A stretch of 64,000 nucleotides of DNA from Engraulis encrasicolus (lineage: Eukaryota; Chordata; Actinopteri; Clupeiformes; Engraulidae). Each line of letters starts with the position of its first letter. Position 1 is the first letter of the stretch. Of the stretch, positions 61,773 to 64,000 are shown one piece after another. Under the pieces are notes generated by a model, which had not been told where the DNA came from, ran no database searches, and saw nothing but the letters and a program-made list of their open reading frames with translations. The translations under genes were made by a program, and so were the position numbers. The DNA is taken from assembly GCF_034702125.1 (NCBI RefSeq), contig NC_085870.1, forward strand, positions 3,154,071 through 3,218,070, in the 5' to 3' direction.

Positions 61773-63246
61773 AAAAAAAAACACAAACGCACTCCGTCCC
61801 ACACACAACACAACACAGACAGCTGCACCTACAACCCACCTGGCCGTCGTCGTCTCCTACGGGCGCGTCGTCGCTGGCGTCCAGGAACTCGGACTCGAGG
61901 GGGGCGGGCGCTCCCAGGATGGGGTCGGCCTCGTTGAACATGTGTGCGGTGGCGGCGGCGTGCTCGGAGCTCTCCCAGGCCGTCTCCCGCAGCTCGTCCA
62001 GCTCCACCGAGGGCGCCATCAGCCCCGTCTCCTCCGACGAGCCCTGCTCCCCCACTAGCACGTCGCTGCGCAGCTTCCCCGCGATCGAGTCGGCGTCCAT
62101 GTCGTCCCCCTGCGACTCCCCCTCCGCCTGTGTGGTTACATTTTTATTCTCATATGATTCTTATGTAGATTTTTCTATGTACATGTATAGGTAGGAATAT
62201 AGATGTATATGTCTATATATCAGGGCTTGACATTAACTTTTTCGCTTGCTGGCCTTTGTGGCTAGTGGTTTTCCCAAGTCACTAGCCATTCAGCTATTCT
62301 ACTAACCACAAATTTGATATTGTTTCTTTTTTTATTTATCATCATGACTAACTTCAGAAGATGAGGTGCTAAAGCAAGAAGATGAGTGCACAGCTTTCTA
62401 CATGGAAATAAATCATACAAATAGAAAATGAGTAATTGAGCTTTTTCTCAAACTGATACACAATTGATGTACAGGGGGCAAAGTTCAGTATATCGCAGGC
62501 TATTCTGATATGTCATACCATAGAATAAGCTACCTGCCAAATTGGCTAGTGAAACTGAAATTTTTACTAGCCACAGCCAAGTTTCACTAGCATTTGGCCG
62601 GTTGGCAGGTGCCAGTGTCAAGCCCTGCTATATATATCATTCCCAGTTGTGTTAAGTATTTCAATCTGAGTTGGGCTAGTCTGTATGACGACCTGTCTCT
62701 GAGGTGGGGCTGGGCTAATTTGCATCTGTAAAGGGCCATTTGGCTGGAGCAGGCTACTTAACCAAGAGCAGAGATGACGACCCGAGTGGGCTTCTTGACC
62801 AGAGATACCACAGAGAATGGTGTCCCTTGCTGAGACGTCTCCTGCTCCATTTCGGAGCAGTAATAAAAATGACAAGGGCCCTTAAGAGGGCCCAAAAGCA
62901 CTAACAAGGGCCCTTAAGGGGCCCAAAATTCGAATCTTTCATAGGGCCCAACATTTCTGGTGGCGCCCCTGCCTGTCTGACATTTATAAAAACCCCACAC
63001 CTGGCCCACGTCCGAGTAGGAGTTGAGCATGCTCTGGCCGGCCGCCGCCGAGTTGAAGGGGAAGCCGTTGAAGGCCTCTTTGCTGCACGGCTTGCCGCCG
63101 TGAACGAGCGAGTCCGTCGTGGTCGCCAGGCCGTCGTGCTGCAGGGAGGCCAGCTCCAGGGACTCGTCGAGCGGGGGGCAGTCGAGGAAACCCTCCCTGG
63201 AACCTCCACCACCCAGGGAGCCGGCCGAGTCTCCACCGACCCCCAC
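45614..63246 (-). CDS. chd6: chromodomain helicase DNA-binding protein, class III (CHD6-like), C-terminal 1610 residues, 11 exons
   Basis: CHD6-9 proteins are ATP-dependent nucleosome remodellers in the nucleus. The chromodomains and helicase lie beyond base 64000; this window holds the C-terminal region. Eleven exons join in one frame. Seen in order: Ser/acidic-rich linkers, a 395-codon acidic exon with Glu runs, [20 protein letters not shown], a proline/histidine-rich exon with [13 protein letters not shown] and [12 protein letters not shown], the BRK region ([19 protein letters not shown]; then [60 protein letters not shown]), and a tail with [14 protein letters not shown] and [20 protein letters not shown], typical of CHD6-9. 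Which paralogue is less certain: chd6 is preferred because human CHD6 and RBL1 share 20q, as CHD9 and RBL2 share 16q. One intron is a hAT transposon. Confidence 0.85.
47265..47605. mobile_element. hAT-like relic
   Basis: Ends CAGGGTTTCCCAAACTGGGG and AAAGTTTGGGAACCACTG. A half-element with the same type of left end lies next to it at about 47639. The target duplication is not clear. Confidence 0.6.
47828..47932 (-). CDS. chd6: chd6 exon j (BRK region, part 3)
   Basis: 105 bp encoding [20 protein letters not shown] and [15 protein letters not shown]. This is the second BRK core. Acceptor TTGAAG|CTGGGT, donor TTCG|GTGAGT. Confidence 0.93.
48085..48282. mobile_element. MITE-like repeat
   Basis: Ends CAGGGTTGCCAGAT and ATCTGGCAACACTG, nearly complementary. 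The target duplication is weak. Confidence 0.55.
48439..49796. mobile_element. non-autonomous hAT element
   Basis: Left end AATGTTGGGGGTAACG, right end TAACTTACCCAACACTG; exact 8-bp duplication GGTGTTGA at 48431-48438 and 49797-49804. Many AAGTAA-type subterminal repeats. Confidence 0.9.
50236..50661. mobile_element. TTAA-flanked MITE
   Basis: Long inverted ends AGGAACAGACCACCC and its complement, with TTAA on both sides. Confidence 0.8.
50709..50852 (-). CDS. chd6: chd6 exon i (BRK region, part 2)
   Basis: 144 bp encoding [40 protein letters not shown] and VHRSTGRR, close to the linker between the two BRK domains in CHD6-9. Acceptor TCTCAG|TCGCAG, donor CGCCGG|GTAGGC. Confidence 0.92.
50919..51235. 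mobile_element. repeat with TTCAAGCA motifs, probable DNA transposon relic
   Basis: Begins CAGGGTTCCCACACC and carries TTCAAGCAC motifs near both ends. The terminal match is partial. Confidence 0.45.
51368..51535 (+). mobile_element. tRNA-derived SINE
   Basis: B box GGTTCAATTCTGG near 51427 and the shared CATTTCCTGTCTCTCCTCCA body. Confidence 0.82.
51550..51737. mobile_element. hAT MITE
   Basis: Ends CAGGGGTGTAGTGG and CCACTACACCACTG-like; exact 8-bp duplication GCAGTGAC at 51542-51549 and 51738-51745. Confidence 0.88.
51766..52353 (-). repeat. tandem array of chd6 exon h 3' ends with splice donors
   Basis: Ten consecutive units, nine plus the real exon end, each with the coding sequence for [13 protein letters not shown] and a GTGAGT donor. 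Donors are spaced 61, 61, 63, 68, 63, 63, 68, 68 and 68 bp. The joining sequence is a GTGTA-type repeat. Three units in a row (51997-52194) read open in the coding frame. Confidence 0.95.
52354..52587 (-). CDS. chd6: chd6 exon h (BRK region, part 1)
   Basis: 234 bp encoding a Ser/Pro-rich linker and then [20 protein letters not shown] with FGA at the end, the WL..(H/N)P.Y core of a BRK domain. Donor GGGGCG|GTGAGT. The acceptor is CCGCAGCAG, a tandem NAGNAG, so one Gln may be optional. Nine extra copies of the last ~45 bp and the donor follow in the intron. Confidence 0.9.
52614..52895. mobile_element. hAT MITE just upstream of chd6 exon h
   Basis: Ends CAGTGTTTCTCAACC and GTTGAGAGACACTG; duplication CATTAGGT/CATTAGGC. 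It stops 26 bp from the acceptor of exon h. Confidence 0.82.
52945..53095 (+). mobile_element. second SINE family
   Basis: Contains GGTTGCAGGATTGAATCCC (B-box-like) and ends GTAAGTCGCTTTGAATAAAAA, typical of a widespread fish SINE tail. Confidence 0.7.
53170..53727 (-). CDS. chd6: chd6 exon g
   Basis: 558 bp encoding [34 protein letters not shown], a Pro/His-rich tract, and [20 protein letters not shown] followed by [20 protein letters not shown] and [17 protein letters not shown]. The basic [11 protein letters not shown] block is typical of the class. Acceptor TTGCAG|GAGAGA, donor AACAG|GTATTA. Confidence 0.88.
54281..54526 (-). CDS. chd6: chd6 exon f
   Basis: 246 bp encoding [20 protein letters not shown] and [20 protein letters not shown], then a run of seven Gln from a CAG repeat, and ending [10 protein letters not shown]. 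Acceptor CTGTCAG|GACCGC, donor CCAAG|GTGAAT. Confidence 0.85.
54623..54963. mobile_element. hAT MITE
   Basis: Ends CAATCTTTCTCAAAGTGG and TTTGAGAACCATTG; exact 8-bp duplication CATTATAC at 54615-54622 and 54964-54971. Confidence 0.88.
54972..55145 (-). mobile_element. second SINE family, reverse copy
   Basis: Reads GCTTTTATCCGAGGAGACTC at its left, GTGCCTTCCTCAAAGGCAC, and GTGGGATTCGAACCTGACAC at its right, the complement of a SINE like that at 52945. Confidence 0.7.
55150..56204. other. chd6 intron between exons e and f, part
   Basis: Contains repeated TTACTTCATAGTCAGTACCG near 55806, 56109 and (as TGACTTCGTCGTCAGTACCG) 56172, the last just past the exon e donor, and a TG repeat near 55950. 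Confidence 0.6.
56205..56356 (-). CDS. chd6: chd6 exon e
   Basis: 152 bp encoding [20 protein letters not shown] and [20 protein letters not shown], ending [10 protein letters not shown]. Acceptor TTCCCAG|CTTTGA, donor CCAAG|GTATAT. The phase joins exons d and f. Confidence 0.85.
56743..57340. repeat. 46-bp minisatellite
   Basis: About 13 units of GGGCCCGGGCACTTTTGGCT-containing sequence, very uniform. It lies inside the element at 56721. Confidence 0.92.
57428..57786. mobile_element. TTAA-flanked MITE (copy 2)
   Basis: Ends TTTAAAGGTACACTGTGCAGG and CACAGTGTCCCTTTAAA. Closely similar to 8770-9123, sharing GGCGGACCATG(A/G)AGAAGATC. Confidence 0.8.
57875..59330. other. chd6 intron between exons d and e, part
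   Basis: GA repeat near 58290. A facing pair of CTCAAGGTTGCAATTT and GCGACCTTGAGTGCCTCAGC near 58760-58890 looks like a small inverted repeat with the AGATGCTGAGGCACTC motif. No gene. Confidence 0.5.
59156..59195. repeat. ATT microsatellite
   Basis: TTA/ATT triplet repeat in the chd6 intron between exons d and e. Confidence 0.88.
59331..60516 (-). CDS. chd6: chd6 exon d (large acidic exon)
   Basis: 1186 bp encoding [20 protein letters not shown], a repeated DYAPTP, several Glu runs, two near-identical KPDPDALEP segments, and ending [12 protein letters not shown]. Donor CCCCAG|GTAATA. It is low-complexity and acidic with no known domain; the CK2/SUMO-like VKTP/IKQE stretches are only suggestive. 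Confidence 0.85.
60517..60906 (-). other. chd6: chd6 intron formed by a hAT transposon
   Basis: This 390-bp interval equals a 382-bp transposon plus one 8-bp target duplication. On the minus strand it begins GTAGGG and ends CTTCAAG. Splicing at these sites gives CTTCAAG-GAGCTG, the sequence expected before insertion, and phase 0 is kept. There is no AG in roughly the 45 bases before the acceptor, and a C/T-rich stretch is present. Retention would put a TGA at the twelfth codon. Confidence 0.85.
60524..60905. mobile_element. non-autonomous hAT element inside chd6
   Basis: Terminal inverted repeats TAGGGGTGGGCGAT and (reverse complement of the right end) TAGGGCTGGGCGAT. The 8-bp target duplication CCTTGAAG is at 60516-60523 and 60906-60913. 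No transposase frame. AT-rich, unlike the GC-rich coding sequence on either side. Confidence 0.93.
60907..61002 (-). CDS. chd6: chd6 exon c (5' part of an ancestral exon split by a transposon)
   Basis: 96 bp (32 codons) encoding [20 protein letters not shown] and [12 protein letters not shown]. The donor CTTCAAG|GTAGGG is made of the target duplication (final G) plus the first T of a hAT element. Without the element this runs straight into exon d as SSFLLFKELSEG. Confidence 0.85.
61623..61770. repeat. CA microsatellite
   Basis: CACA repeat with CG interruptions, in the chd6 intron between exons b and c. Confidence 0.93.
61840..62127 (-). CDS. chd6: chd6 exon b
   Basis: 288 bp, phase 0, encoding [20 protein letters not shown], an acidic Ser/Glu-rich stretch, and [18 protein letters not shown]. 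Acceptor CACACAG|GCGGAG, donor GCCAG|GTGGGT. A CA microsatellite of more than 100 bp lies in the following intron. Confidence 0.82.
62221..62627. mobile_element. hAT MITE
   Basis: Ends CAGGGCTTGACATTAAC and AGTGTCAAGCCCTG; exact 8-bp duplication CTATATAT at 62213-62220 and 62628-62635. Shares ACTAGCCA motifs with the element at 10039. Confidence 0.9.
63001..63246 (-). CDS. chd6: chd6 exon a (first complete one in window)
   Basis: 246 bp, phase 0 at both ends, encoding [14 protein letters not shown], then [37 protein letters not shown] and SYSDVGQ. Acceptor CTTTAG|GTGGGG, donor GGCCAG|GTGTGG. Confidence 0.82.
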
Positions 63247-63347
63247 CTAAAGGGACCACAATGGAAGTTTTATTTTTCATTTATTTTTATTTATCCTTTA
63301 TTTAACCAGGAAGTCCCACTGAGTTACTGTTGCTATGCAATGTTTTT

Positions 63348-63768
63348 CAGGGTTCCCACTCTAATTCAGATATAAAATTCCATGATTTTCCATGACTTTC
63401 CAGACCCAAAAAACTGAATTTCCGTGACCACTTCCGTAAGAAGAAATGACATTAAAAAGTTTTAAAAAGTGTGAAAACTGAAGATGATCTTCACCCCTGG
63501 AGCCGATGCTGTGCCACCGCCAGACTAATGTGGGCTCACTGCATTCTAGAATGTTGCACATCACAGCGCGGAGCCAAACCGTCTCTGGCAAAGCATTATA
63601 GTATAACCAGTAAGAAACAATGTTATACACCAAACTAAAAAGTTTTTGCTTCTGCACAAATGTTTAAAAAAATCCATGATACTCCATGACTGTACATGTA
63701 AAATGGTAAAATTCCATGACTTTCCATGACTGGGAAAATGTTTATGAAATTCCATGATATTCCACCCT
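63348..63768. mobile_element. repeat with TTCCATGA motifs, probable DNA transposon relic
   Basis: Begins CAGGGTTCCCACTC and ends ATATTCCACCCTGG, with many TTCCATGA motifs near both ends. A related repeat (CAAGCA motifs) is at about 50919-51235. Confidence 0.5.
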
Positions 63769-63813
63769 GGTTTTTACATCTAACAGACTAAATAAATTCA
63801 TTCATCCATTCAC

Positions 63814-63843
63814 CTCGCTTGCCGAGTCTCCCCCGACCCCCAC
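63814..63843 (-). CDS. chd6: possible chd6 30-bp microexon or duplicated exon edge
   Basis: On the minus strand an acceptor (CCCTTTAG|GTGGGG) and a donor (GCGAG|GTGAAT) enclose ten codons, [10 protein letters not shown]. The acceptor and about 25 bp upstream of it copy the acceptor side of the next exon at 63246, whose first residues are [10 protein letters not shown]. It is in frame, so it could be a tandem microexon; it may equally be a non-functional duplicate. Confidence 0.35.
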
Positions 63844-64000
63844 CTAAAGGGACCACAATGGAAATAAGTCTTCTGACTTTTTTGTGGACATCCCTGTCTA
63901 TTTATTCCTTTCAATGTATGGTTACTGTTGTTATACAATGTTTTTTTTTACATCTAATAGATTAAATAAATGCATGCATTCATTCATTCATTCATTCATT

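Overview
The window is nuclear DNA from a ray-finned fish, most likely a teleost. The genes are split into short exons with GT-AG introns, two genes are close orthologues of vertebrate proteins, and the introns are full of fish-type cut-and-paste DNA transposons, tRNA-derived SINEs and long CA/CT microsatellites. I cannot name the species. There is no sign of a bacterial or plasmid sequence.

Three protein-coding genes are present. (1) rbl1 (retinoblastoma-like 1, p107) is on the minus strand, with its start codon at 33297. Seventeen coding exons can be placed between 33297 and 3585 (863 codons). The last exons, encoding the C-terminal roughly 200 residues, are not in the window and presumably lie left of base 1. 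(2) gtf2b (TFIIB) is on the plus strand at 34082-35032, as one uninterrupted 316-codon frame. It is head-to-head with rbl1 and the two share an upstream region of about 785 bp containing an E2F-like site and a CCAAT box. (3) A class III CHD remodeller, most likely chd6, is on the minus strand. Eleven coding exons from 63246 to the stop at 45614 encode the C-terminal 1610 residues, including the BRK region, and the gene continues beyond base 64000. RBL1 and CHD6 lie on the same human chromosome arm (20q), and their paralogues RBL2 and CHD9 are neighbours on 16q, which supports the chd6 call.

Layout: 1-3370 flank with no recognised exon; 3371-33297 rbl1 with TE-rich introns, including a 4.5 kb LTR retrotransposon at 13721-18197; 33298-34081 divergent promoter; 34082 to about 36050 gtf2b; about 36050-40300 intergenic, made largely of transposon relics; about 40310-45613 probable chd6 3' UTR; 45614-64000 chd6.

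The three genes act in transcription: p107 is an E2F-linked repressor, TFIIB a general initiation factor, and CHD6 a chromatin remodeller. Nothing in the sequence shows that they form a functional cluster.

The most striking signal is how transposons and tandem repeats have reworked exon boundaries. A 382-bp hAT element with an 8-bp target duplication sits inside an ancestral chd6 exon and supplies a complete intron whose removal restores the original reading frame exactly. An LTR retrotransposon has landed on an rbl1 splice donor, and its 5-bp target duplication is the first five bases of the intron. In at least six places in rbl1 and chd6 an exon edge with its splice site has been copied, mostly in tandem, into the neighbouring intron, including ten donors in a row at 51766-52353.
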